Positions 1-6,370 of a stretch of DNA of 13,092 bases are shown in pieces; position 1 is the first letter of the stretch, and every line of letters starts with the position of its first letter. Made by a program: the position numbers and the translations under genes. The notes under the pieces were generated by a model. The model searched no databases and was not told the DNA's origin. It worked only from the letters and a program-made list of their open reading frames with translations. The stretch is from Micavibrio sp. UBA2638. Its GTDB lineage: Bacteria > Pseudomonadota > Alphaproteobacteria > Micavibrionales > Micavibrionaceae. The DNA lies in NCBI GenBank assembly GCA_002359735.1, contig DENS01000019.1, positions 1 through 13,092 of the forward strand, read 5' to 3'.

Positions 1-102
1 GCGCCACTGTACTCACTCCCGAAAGAGCTTTCGCGTTCGACTTGCATGTGTTAAGCATGCCACCAGCGTTCGTTCTGAGCCAGGATCAAACTCTTAAGTT
101 TG
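1..102 (-). rRNA. rrs: 16S ribosomal RNA, 5' end only
   Basis: The reverse complement contains the near-universal 16S 5' segment AGAGTTTGATCCTGGCTCAG (complement of about 75-94), followed by the usual AACGAACGCTGG and ACATGCAAGTCGAACG stretches. The gene is transcribed leftwards and leaves the window, so only about 100 nt are present, ending in the first variable helix. The mature 5' end is set at about 102 by analogy with other 16S genes and could be off by a few nucleotides. The pattern around the first variable region is alphaproteobacterial in style. No other rRNA or tRNA gene is visible upstream of it. Confidence 0.97.
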
Positions 103-137
103 AATCCATCAATCACTCAAAAAAGAATTTTTGGTAA

Positions 138-160
138 TTTGAAGTATAGTTTACTTCAAA
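138..160 (-). repeat. perfect 9-bp hairpin just upstream of 16S
   Basis: TTTGAAGTA (138-146) and TACTTCAAA (152-160) pair perfectly around a 5-nt loop, about 36 nt before the 16S 5' end. The position is where pre-16S processing structures are usually found; the role is inferred. Confidence 0.6.
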
Positions 161-217
161 AGACCTGCTTGCTTTATGCTGCTTTATATAGTGCGAACAC
201 CATATAAAGACTTTAAT

Positions 218-239
218 AAATTATACCTAAGTATAATTT
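218..239 (-). repeat. perfect 9-bp AU-rich hairpin in 16S leader
   Basis: AAATTATAC (218-226) and GTATAATTT (231-239) are perfect inverted repeats around a 4-nt loop. The stem is AT-rich and not followed by a U-tract in the direction of rRNA transcription, so it is not a normal terminator. It may take part in leader folding or processing. Confidence 0.6.
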
Positions 240-426
240 GTGCGTCATGAAAGATACACGCATTTTGGCTAAACAGTCTTTATCAGTTTGTTTTATGTAT
301 CCAATACATTGTCACCCGAGGGTAACCACAAACACTGCCGCCTGCGTATTTCTTCCTTCCATATCAACGATGTACAAGAACCGGTACCGTTTACAGACAT
401 TACAAAATGGCCTTCGCGGTACAAAG

Positions 427-460
427 GCTGTTTTCACAGCACTAATTTCTAAAGAGGGCA
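427..460 (-). promoter_or_regulatory. boxA-like element plus GAAA-loop hairpin (candidate antitermination site)
   Basis: On the minus strand, the core CTCTTTA (456-450) matches the core of the E. coli rrn boxA (TGCTCTTTAACA). Nine nucleotides later comes GCTGTGAAAACAGC (440-427), a 5-bp stem closed by a GAAA loop. A further possible short stem (CCTT/AAGG) follows at about 410-426. boxA binds NusB-NusE in well-studied systems. Assignment here rests on one short motif plus position in an rRNA leader. Confidence 0.45.
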
Positions 461-539
461 CATATAATCATCAAACCATATCTGCCGTCAAGAACAATAT
501 TTAAAAATATTTAAATTTTTATATTGCCACGATTTTTTG

Positions 540-595
540 GGTCACTGTTTCGTTTCAGTGTGCGCTTGTTTTTGGTCACTGCTGCGCTTCAGTGA
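540..595 (-). repeat. two imperfect 21-bp hairpin repeats at the start of the rRNA leader
   Basis: Copies lie at 540-560 and 574-594, 34 bp apart, and match at 18 of 21 positions. Each begins GGTCACTG and ends TTCAGTG on the plus strand, so each is itself a small inverted repeat (CACTG/CAGTG; TCACTG/CAGTGA in the second copy, 576-595). Both are preceded on the plus strand by a run of T. The copy nearest the promoter begins at the predicted +1, so the transcript would carry a hairpin at its 5' end. Confidence 0.7.
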
Positions 596-600
596 GGGGG

Positions 601-629
601 GTTATAACTCGCCCCAGCAGAACTGTCAA
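601..629 (-). promoter_or_regulatory. sigma70-type rRNA promoter P1
   Basis: On the minus strand, TTGACA (629-624) is followed by exactly 17 nt and then TATAAC (606-601). The first six bases after the -10 are CCCCCT, and transcription should begin near 594-595. A perfect -35, optimal spacing and a C-rich discriminator are hallmarks of strong, stringently controlled rRNA promoters. It is the best promoter match in the leader region. Confidence 0.75.
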
Positions 630-634
630 ACATC

Positions 635-669
635 TTTTTACATTTTTTGATATTTTTTTTGCTTTTTTT
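635..669 (-). promoter_or_regulatory. phased A-tracts upstream of rRNA promoter (UP-element-like)
   Basis: Four A-tracts on the minus strand lie at 635-639, 643-648, 653-660 and 663-669, with centres about 8.5, 11 and 9.5 bp apart, close to one helical turn on average. They begin 6 bp upstream of the -35 hexamer. Such an arrangement predicts intrinsic bending and a binding surface for the RNA polymerase alpha C-terminal domain. The spacing is seen directly; the UP-element role is inferred. Confidence 0.55.
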
Positions 670-715
670 AATCTCTGTCAAAAACTTTCCTGACTAAACG
701 GCACTCACAAACATT

Positions 716-1093
716 TTACAGACTTTTCTCAATTTCAAATCTATGAGGATCGAAGGGCTTTGCATCTGGATCCGCAGGCTTAAAATGGTTTTCAATATTC
801 CATTTGGTATAAGTGTGCGTATCACCTTCCGCCGTTTCTATGACATATACGTCAAATCCTGTATTTTCTTGCTTTTCACAGCCTCTAACTGTCCACCCCA
901 GAGGATTCAATCCATATCCGATATGTTGAGGACTTTTACAATCAATTGCCTCACCAACTTTAAATTTATAATAACCATTTCCCTTGTACCACTGATTACC
1001 AAGAGTAACGTCTTGAGCAATGACCCGCGGCAAACGAGCAGCGAAAAAAGCAGCCGCCTTTGTAAAAGGCTTAGTAATTGAGTTCATATGCAT
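716..1093 (-). CDS. hypothetical protein, 125 aa
   Basis: I do not recognise this family. The ATG at 1093 is preceded on the minus strand by GAGGA at a normal distance, which favours it over the ATG two codons later. The protein has no clear signal peptide or membrane helix. The N-terminal ~25 residues (MHMNSITKPFTKAAAFFAAR...) are basic and Ala/Phe-rich and could form an amphipathic helix. The rest is a mixed, aromatic-rich domain with two cysteines (residues 52 and 72) and a run of Tyr, Trp and His residues. It follows the DUF1489 gene in the same direction with an 86-bp gap, and its stop is only about 90 bp before the rRNA -35 box, with no obvious terminator between. The reading frame is well supported by the ribosome binding site; function is unknown. 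Confidence 0.7.
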   Translation of the reverse strand: MHMNSITKPFTKAAAFFAARLPRVIAQDVTLGNQWYKGNGYYKFKVGEAIDCKSPQHIGYGLNPLGWTVRGCEKQENTGFDVYVIETAEGDTHTYTKWNIENHFKPADPDAKPFDPHRFEIEKSL

Positions 1094-1094
1094 T

Positions 1095-1153
1095 TCTGTT
1101 TTCCTCTATTAACACAGATAAACCGCCTTTTACCATAACACTAATTTCTGTGT
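1095..1153 (-). promoter_or_regulatory. alternative pairing elements around the ribosome binding site of the 125-aa gene
   Basis: Reading the minus strand towards the start codon, ACACAGA (1153-1147), TCTGTGT (1118-1112) and ACAGA (1099-1095) occur in order. The middle element can pair with the upstream one (7 bp, 28-nt loop) or with the downstream one (5 bp). The second pairing would enclose the GAGGA ribosome binding site. The geometry resembles a translational switch, but the stems are short and this is an inference. Confidence 0.3.
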
Positions 1154-1179
1154 CAAATATGTCCCATGTCATATATAGA

Positions 1180-1611
1180 TTACAAAAGCCCCGCCTCGCG
1201 CAGGTCTTTTTCCATTTCAGGTGGCGGAGGCTCATCCATTGCCATAATGCGGCCAATATCGGGCGGCGCGTTCTCTGCCTCAAGATAACGCCAGCCCTGA
1301 AACGGTTTTTTACGAACAGGTTCAACCCGAATGAGCTCCGGGCTGCATAATATAAGATAAGACGGCTTTTCATCCGCCCCGGACTCATAAGGAACAACCG
1401 CAAGCACATTTTGCCGAACCCGTATTTGCTTTTTTATAATCCAGAATAAAGACCCGCCATCCAGCAAAGCCTCTTCCCGCGCAGGCTTCCTGCTTGTCCA
1501 GACCGGGTAAACCAGCTCTCCCTCATGCTCCATCCAGCGGGTTTTTTGCCGCTGGGAAAACTCAAAAAGATCCTGCACCTTTAAGGCGGGCTTTAACAAA
1601 TGAATCGTCAT
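1180..1611 (-). CDS. DUF1489 family protein, 143 aa
   Basis: The sequence has the features I associate with DUF1489, a small family of unknown function found mainly in Alphaproteobacteria. These are an N-terminal TIHLLK, a central LDGGSLFWIIKKQIRVRQ block, an SPELIRVEP segment and FQGWRYLEAENAPPDI near the end. About 140 residues is the usual length. The start is placed at the ATG at 1611 because the family begins M-T-I/V-H-L. The same frame extends upstream to a TTG at 1647, but those 12 codons do not fit the family and overlap a stretch with no ribosome binding site. Neither start has a strong Shine-Dalgarno. It is transcribed divergently from the phosphate transporter and is followed by the 125-aa gene. 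The biochemical role is not known to me. Confidence 0.85.
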   Translation of the reverse strand: MTIHLLKPALKVQDLFEFSQRQKTRWMEHEGELVYPVWTSRKPAREEALLDGGSLFWIIKKQIRVRQNVLAVVPYESGADEKPSYLILCSPELIRVEPVRKKPFQGWRYLEAENAPPDIGRIMAMDEPPPPEMEKDLREAGLL

Positions 1612-1677
1612 ACATATATAAGTGGGTAAGCCCGGGCATAATGTCAATATAAGGGGGAATAAAGCGCGGAAACGCCC

Positions 1678-1690
1678 CGCAAAATTTGCG
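1678..1690. promoter_or_regulatory. 13-bp perfect palindrome in the divergent intergenic region
   Basis: CGCAAAATTTGCG reads as CGCAAA and TTTGCG around a central A. It overlaps the candidate -35 (TTGCGC, 1686-1691) of the phosphate transporter promoter, the position expected for a repressor or activator site. No regulator can be named from it. Confidence 0.35.
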
Positions 1691-1715
1691 CTGCAACACA
1701 GTTCACCACTATATA
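1686..1715 (+). promoter_or_regulatory. candidate promoter for the Na+/phosphate transporter gene
   Basis: TTGCGC (1686-1691) and TATATA (1710-1715) are separated by 18 bp and lie about 90 bp before the transporter coding region. Both hexamers match the sigma70 consensus only partly, in an AT-rich stretch where chance matches are common. Confidence 0.3.
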
Positions 1716-1855
1716 AAGGCGTTTTTAAATTGTATTACGCTATAAATAATGTAGTATTAGTCATAGCCCACGGAGAAACAATAACAATATTGAGGGCATA
1801 AGTCATACTACCTATCACGGCTTTATTCATACACATCATAGCATCAGTCTGTCTT

Positions 1856-3478
1856 TTGTTATGGGGTCTAAAAATGGTGCGCCGCGGATTTCTCCGCGGT
1901 TTTGGCGCTTATCTGAAGCGCATTATATCCTTGGGCACAAAGAACCGTTTTATCTCATTTGCCTCCGGTATCTTTGTGACCTTCTTCCTGCAAAGCTCCA
2001 CGGCCACAATCCTGTTGATATCCTCCTTCGCTAAAAATGGATTAATTGCAGGAGCCGCAGCCATTGCCGTTGTTATCGGCGCAGATGTCAGCACAACACT
2101 TGTGGCGCGGGTTCTGGTCCTTGATCTATCGCTGCTATCGCCCATCCTTATTATATGTGGCTTTGCCTTTTATTCGGAAAAATCCGGCGGGCAGCGCAAT
2201 CAGATATCAACCATCCTGATTGGTCTCGGTTTGATGCTACTATCGTTGACCCTGCTGCGGGAAAGCATTACACCCCTTACCCATTCAGAAACATTACCCT
2301 TTATTCTGGCGCCGCTGCAAAACGACGCTCTGGTCGCCATTCTGGCGGCGGCCGTTATTACCTGGCTGATGCATTCATCACTGGCGGCGGTTTTGTTTTT
2401 TGCCTCCCTGTCCACCAGCAGCGCGGTCACGCTGGACCTTGGGTTTTATCTGATACTGGGTGCCAATCTTGGCGGGGCCATCATCCCTTATGTTTTGATG
2501 TTAAAAGAATCAAACGCCCATGTGCGCCAGATTACGGCCGCCAACCTGATCATGCGGATCAGCATCATTTTGGCCCTACTGCCATTTGCGGACCTGATAG
2601 TCGGCATCATGCAAACATTGGGGACCGCCCCTGAGATTGCCCTTGTTAACCTGCATATCGCCTTCAACATTTTATTGGCACTCATTTATATGCCCCTCGT
2701 CTCGGTTTTGGCGAAGGTCACGGCAAAAATTATCCCGGATAAGTTACATGAAAATGACGACCACAGCCCGGTCTTTCTAGATGAAAAAGCCCTGGACACC
2801 CCCGTGATTGCATTGGCCGGCGCAGCAAGAGAAACCCTGCGCATGGCTGAATTCGTCGAAAGCATGCTGCAGGAAACCATCGAAACATTTCAAAAAAACG
2901 ACAATACCCTGATTAAAAAAATCCGGGAAACCGATGATACGGTTGACAAGATCTACAACAATATAAAGATATATATGACCAATCTAAGCCGTGAGGGGCT
3001 GGATACGGACGAGGCCAATCGTTATGTGCAAATCCTGACCTTCTCCACCAATCTGGAATATGTCGGCGACATCATTGATAAAAACCTGATGGAGCTGGCC
3101 GAGAAGAAGATCAAAAAACACGATAATTTTTCAGATGAAGGCATGGCTGAAATCGTCAATTTCCACCGCATTGTGCTGGAAAACATGCAACTGGCGCAAA
3201 ACATCTTCATGCTTCAGGATACGGCCTTGGCACGCCAGCTGGTTGAAGAAAAAAAATCAGTCCGAAAAGCCGTACGCAAAAGTTCAGACAAGCATTTCCA
3301 GCGCCTGACAGACGGAAAGGCCAGCTCTCTGGCCACCAGTTCCCTGCATCTTGATATTATCCGCGATCTACGCCGTATCAACACCTATATGACCGCGGTT
3401 GCCTATAATATTATTGAACAGGATAAAAAACGCGAAAAAGATAAAAAGAAGAAGAAAAAGGCCCAACAGGAAATCTAG
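1856..3478 (+). CDS. Na+/phosphate cotransporter with C-terminal PhoU-like domain
   Basis: The N-terminal half (about residues 1-290, counting from the TTG at 1856) is polytopic with the two inverted Na_Pi_cotrans repeats. The first carries the signature QSSTATILL (46-54) followed by GADVSTT. The second carries MHSSLAAVLFF (172-182) and GANLGG (202-207). The C-terminal half (about 320-520) is helical and PhoU-like, with EYVGDIID (401-408) as an E-x-x-x-D-type motif, and ends in a lysine-rich tail. The fusion is typical of bacterial NptA/YjbB-type proteins, which move phosphate across the inner membrane with Na+. The start is doubtful: the frame is open back to 1802 and encodes a hydrophobic segment that completes the family's first helix (IASVCLLLWGLKMVRRGF). 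No ATG, GTG or TTG lies upstream of 1856. A GAGGG ribosome binding site at 1792-1796 sits 8 nt before an ATA at 1805, so the true product may begin there. Confidence 0.9.
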   Translation: MLWGLKMVRRGFLRGFGAYLKRIISLGTKNRFISFASGIFVTFFLQSSTATILLISSFAKNGLIAGAAAIAVVIGADVSTTLVARVLVLDLSLLSPILIICGFAFYSEKSGGQRNQISTILIGLGLMLLSLTLLRESITPLTHSETLPFILAPLQNDALVAILAAAVITWLMHSSLAAVLFFASLSTSSAVTLDLGFYLILGANLGGAIIPYVLMLKESNAHVRQITAANLIMRISIILALLPFADLIVGIMQTLGTAPEIALVNLHIAFNILLALIYMPLVSVLAKVTAKIIPDKLHENDDHSPVFLDEKALDTPVIALAGAARETLRMAEFVESMLQETIETFQKNDNTLIKKIRETDDTVDKIYNNIKIYMTNLSREGLDTDEANRYVQILTFSTNLEYVGDIIDKNLMELAEKKIKKHDNFSDEGMAEIVNFHRIVLENMQLAQNIFMLQDTALARQLVEEKKSVRKAVRKSSDKHFQRLTDGKASSLATSSLHLDIIRDLRRINTYMTAVAYNIIEQDKKREKDKKKKKKAQQEI

Positions 3479-3485
3479 AGCCCAA

Positions 3486-3565
3486 GCCCCGGTGTATTTT
3501 GGGATGTTTTGGCGTATTTTCATGTTGATAGTCTGGATAATGCATTTCAATGTCCCAACCGGGGC
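3486..3565. repeat. split long-range inverted repeat before the export gene
   Basis: GCCCCGG (3486-3492) and TTGGGA (3499-3504) are complementary to the contiguous stretch TCCCAACCGGGGC (3553-3565), giving 13 bp with a 6-nt bulge and a loop of about 48 nt. It spans the gap between the transporter stop and the export gene. It encloses the upstream ATG at 3550 but lies before the preferred start at 3604, so it could form in the 5' untranslated region. Confidence 0.4.
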
Positions 3566-3603
3566 GATATAATTGTTATCAGTATTTCAACCAATGCAAT
3601 TTC

Positions 3604-6360
3604 ATGTTTTATCGAACACTCACCCTGACATTCATATCATTGATCTTTTCAATTTGCGCTTCCCTGACGGCAAATGCGCAAAACAATACGCCATATTATC
3701 AGGCATCAGTTTGGGACCGCGCCCCCAGCAAAATCAGGCATTTCACAACCGGCGGCGATCCACATAATCAGCGCAACACCAATCCCGACAGCCCCGCGCC
3801 GTATGAAAGCCCCAGCGGTACCGAGTTATACCGCCAGGCCATATCACAGGCCGAATTGTTGGATGCGCAAGGGCGCACACATCACCTGTTCTTTCAACCG
3901 CCCAGCCAGCAGCGCGTGGCCGAAACCAGCTCCGCGCTGGAAAAAATGTACAAAGAACGCGTGGTCAATGACCTGCAGCAATTCGGCTATGACCTGTTTG
4001 GCATCCCGACCCGTGAAACAGAAACCTTTCTATCCAGCCTTGGCCGCGACAGCTATTCTATCCCGACCGGGGCGGTGGCCGATGACTTTATTCTGGATAT
4101 CGGCGACCAACTGGAGGTCGTTTTCACCGGCCAGCGCAGCGACCGCAACATCTATAACATCAACACGCAAGGGCAGTTATTAATAAAAGACTTCCCCCCC
4201 ATTCCGGCGGCGGGGCGCTCCATCGGGCAGGTGCGCATCTCGGTTGAGGCCGCGGCGCGTAATCTGCACAACACTCAGGCCTATATCTCCCTGGCCTCGG
4301 TTCGGCAAATTGGCGTTCTGGTTGTTGGTCATGTGCGCAAGCCGGGCCGAAAAAACCTGACCGTGTTTCACACTGTTCTAGATGCCCTCATGGAAACCGG
4401 CGGCGTTAAAAAAACAGGATCATTACGGCAGATCAAACTGGTGCGCGACGGGCGCAGCCAGCTCATCGACATCTACAGCCTGCTGATGTATGGCGCCACC
4501 AACGCCGATATGCAACTGCGCGACGGGGACCGCATCATCATTCCGCCAATCGGCCCCACCATTGCCGTAACGGGAGAGGTCAAAAGGCCCGGAATTTTTG
4601 AAATTTTACCGCGGCTGAAAGGCATGCGCCACCAATCCGAAAACGCCTCTGAAAAGCTCAGCCTGAATGATGCGCTCGATCTAGCGGGCGGCGTTCTAGT
4701 CTCCGGCCAAAACCGGTTCCTAAAAATCAGCAATGCCGCAAATGGTCAGGAACAGGTCAGTGAAATTCACGATGCGTTTGCCCATCATTTTGGTGACGGA
4801 TCCATCTTAATGGTATCCAAAGGCAAGGAAAAACGGGCGGGCATGGTTGAACTGGTCGGGCATACACGCAAGGCCGGCATTCACGCCCTTAGTGAGGCCC
4901 CTGCTCTTGGTCATCTGCTGTCCGATCACAATGTTCTGGGGGATGATATCTATCCCCTAATCGGTGTCATTGAACGGTACAACCCCGAACAGCTTTCGCG
5001 GCAATATATCGACTTCCCGCTAAAACTGGTTATGTCCGGCGATTATGACCGCAAACTTCAAGAAGACGACGTGGTTCACCTTTTTTCCAATGCGCAGATC
5101 CGCGCCCTGGCGCAGGATAAAAACCGCCACCGGCAAAACCGGGGCCAGTCAGAAACCACGCATCAGGATAACGCCTTTATCATGGCGTCCTATCGCGGGA
5201 ACGGAAAGCGAAACGAGAACGGCAATGGCAGCGGCAATGGCGGACGCGCATCAACCGAGCAAGGGTCGGCCTATACCGATGCCTCCACGATAAACAACAC
5301 CATTGATGATGAAGTACTGGCCACTTTTTTAAAGGAAAGGGCCGTATTTGTGCGCGGCGCTGTGCGTCAACCGGGGCTGTATCCTGTCGCCACCGGCGCC
5401 ACACTAGACAGCGTTCTGGCCGTTGCGGGCGGTCTGGCCCTGGAGGCGAACGTCAATAACATTGAAGTCACATCCAATATGCAAGGGGAACACCTGCAAA
5501 AAAACCGCCGCATCGGTACGCGGCGCATCCATGTAAATGTCCGCGAAACAAATCCGAAAGATATACAAATCGGCCCCGGCGATTCCATCCGCGTCAATCA
5601 GAAATTCGACAAAATTAGCGATAAAAGTGTCTTGATTATTGGCGAGGTACAAAACCCCGGCCGGTATGATCTAATTCCCGGCGATAAAGTATCTGACCTG
5701 CTGCAACGTGCGGGCGGGCTGACCCGCCAAGCCTATCCGGCCGGGGCCATCTTTAGCCGCGAATCCGAACGCCGGTCAGAAGAAGCCCGATACCGCGCCG
5801 CGGCCAGAGATTTAGAACGGGCGCTGGCGATTTCCCTTGAAAAGAACGATAGCAAATCCCCCAACGCCACGCAGGTAGCAATGGCCCGCGACCTGGCCGA
5901 AGAACTGCGATCCGTGGAGGCTGTGGGGCGCATTACGGTTGAAACCGACCCCGGCATTTTAACCAGCCAGCCCGAGGTCGATATGTTACTGGAATCAGGC
6001 GATCGTATTTTCATACCAAAACGCCCAATGAGCGTGCGCGTCAGCGGCGAAATTCTGTCACCGGCCAGCCTACAGTTCCGCGAACGCAAAAAACCGCTGG
6101 ATTATATCCATGAGGCCGGCGGCTTTACCTATCATGCCGATAAAGACCGCACCTTTGTGCTTTATCCGGACGGCAGCGCGCAGCCTTTACAAGTCAGCAG
6201 CTGGAACCAGCGCGCAACCTTTATTCCACCGGGATCCACTATCGTGGTTCCGCGTGACCCCAAACCATTTGATTTTATCGAAAGCGCAAAAGACATCAGC
6301 CAGATTTTAAGCAATCTGGCCGTTACAGCCATTTTTCTGGATGATGTCAGGGACGATTAA
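3604..6360 (+). CDS. polysaccharide export protein (OPX/Wza-type) with multiple SLBB domains
   Basis: A 918-aa protein. The start is placed at the ATG at 3604 because it begins an excellent signal peptide (MFYRTLTLTFISLIF...ANA, cleavage after about residue 25). The upstream in-frame ATG at 3550 would bury it behind 18 polar residues. Neither has a clear Shine-Dalgarno. No lipobox is seen, so unlike E. coli Wza it is probably not a lipoprotein. A Poly_export domain (about 162-235, FILDIGDQLEVVF) is followed by SLBB-type repeats starting near 239 (VLVVGHVRKPG), 320 (IAVTGEVKRPG), 414 (VELVGHTRKAG, diverged), 581 (VFVRGAVRQPG), 676 (VLIIGEVQNPG) and 810 (VRVSGEILSPA). A Gly/Asn-rich linker lies at about 532-547 and a charged helical insert at 718-775. 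The C-terminal segment (890-918) ends in a helix typical of the family. Expected role: periplasmic/outer-membrane conduit for a surface polysaccharide, working with the Wzz-like protein at 10039-10941. It is about twice Wza size, as in other multi-SLBB members. Confidence 0.92.
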   Translation: MFYRTLTLTFISLIFSICASLTANAQNNTPYYQASVWDRAPSKIRHFTTGGDPHNQRNTNPDSPAPYESPSGTELYRQAISQAELLDAQGRTHHLFFQPPSQQRVAETSSALEKMYKERVVNDLQQFGYDLFGIPTRETETFLSSLGRDSYSIPTGAVADDFILDIGDQLEVVFTGQRSDRNIYNINTQGQLLIKDFPPIPAAGRSIGQVRISVEAAARNLHNTQAYISLASVRQIGVLVVGHVRKPGRKNLTVFHTVLDALMETGGVKKTGSLRQIKLVRDGRSQLIDIYSLLMYGATNADMQLRDGDRIIIPPIGPTIAVTGEVKRPGIFEILPRLKGMRHQSENASEKLSLNDALDLAGGVLVSGQNRFLKISNAANGQEQVSEIHDAFAHHFGDGSILMVSKGKEKRAGMVELVGHTRKAGIHALSEAPALGHLLSDHNVLGDDIYPLIGVIERYNPEQLSRQYIDFPLKLVMSGDYDRKLQEDDVVHLFSNAQIRALAQDKNRHRQNRGQSETTHQDNAFIMASYRGNGKRNENGNGSGNGGRASTEQGSAYTDASTINNTIDDEVLATFLKERAVFVRGAVRQPGLYPVATGATLDSVLAVAGGLALEANVNNIEVTSNMQGEHLQKNRRIGTRRIHVNVRETNPKDIQIGPGDSIRVNQKFDKISDKSVLIIGEVQNPGRYDLIPGDKVSDLLQRAGGLTRQAYPAGAIFSRESERRSEEARYRAAARDLERALAISLEKNDSKSPNATQVAMARDLAEELRSVEAVGRITVETDPGILTSQPEVDMLLESGDRIFIPKRPMSVRVSGEILSPASLQFRERKKPLDYIHEAGGFTYHADKDRTFVLYPDGSAQPLQVSSWNQRATFIPPGSTIVVPRDPKPFDFIESAKDISQILSNLAVTAIFLDDVRDD
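5197..5246 (+). repeat. low-complexity Gly/Asn-rich coding segment
   Basis: This stretch of the export gene encodes GNGKRNENGNGSGNGG and contains the near-duplicate GGCAATGG at two positions (5221-5228 and 5233-5240). It falls between the third and fourth SLBB repeats and looks like a flexible linker. Such short repeats can vary in length between strains by slippage. Confidence 0.5.
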
Positions 6361-6370
6361 TTGACATATC

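Larger units (their letters stand above)
103..594 (-). other. pre-16S leader, about 490 nt, AT-rich, non-coding
   Basis: This stretch lies between the predicted rRNA transcription start near 594 and the 16S 5' end. It is AT-rich and I see no convincing gene in it: the one open frame on the plus strand (238-504) has no ribosome binding site and a low-complexity composition. Instead it holds, in transcription order, a pair of short hairpin repeats, a boxA-like element, a GAAA-loop hairpin, and two AU-rich 9-bp hairpins. Long structured leaders that feed antitermination and RNase III processing are normal for rRNA operons. The processing stem partner would lie beyond the 16S 3' end, outside the window. 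Confidence 0.7.

Noticed and set aside
461..491. Possible second rRNA promoter (TTGACG with a TATATG further on)
   Set aside because: The spacing to the best -10 is 19 bp and the match is poor; its start site would fall inside the boxA-like element.
238..504. 88-codon open frame on the plus strand opposite the rRNA leader
   Set aside because: No ribosome binding site, no recognisable domain, and antisense to an rRNA leader with structural elements; most likely a chance frame.
676..681. A second TTGACA on the minus strand upstream of the rRNA promoter
   Set aside because: No acceptable -10 hexamer at 15-19 bp; the expected position is a run of A.
1612..1647. Upstream TTG start for the DUF1489 gene
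   Set aside because: The family starts at the MTIHL position; the extra codons have no ribosome binding site and are unlike the family.
3481..3508. Rho-independent terminator after the transporter gene
   Set aside because: The CCCAA/TTGGG stem is only 5 bp with a 13-nt loop and is followed by no real T-run.
3550..3603. Upstream ATG for the export protein
   Set aside because: It would place 18 polar residues before an otherwise classic signal peptide.
3604..3690. Lipoprotein signal on the export protein (FSIC)
   Set aside because: The residues before the cysteine do not fit a lipobox, and a good signal peptidase I site (ANA) follows.
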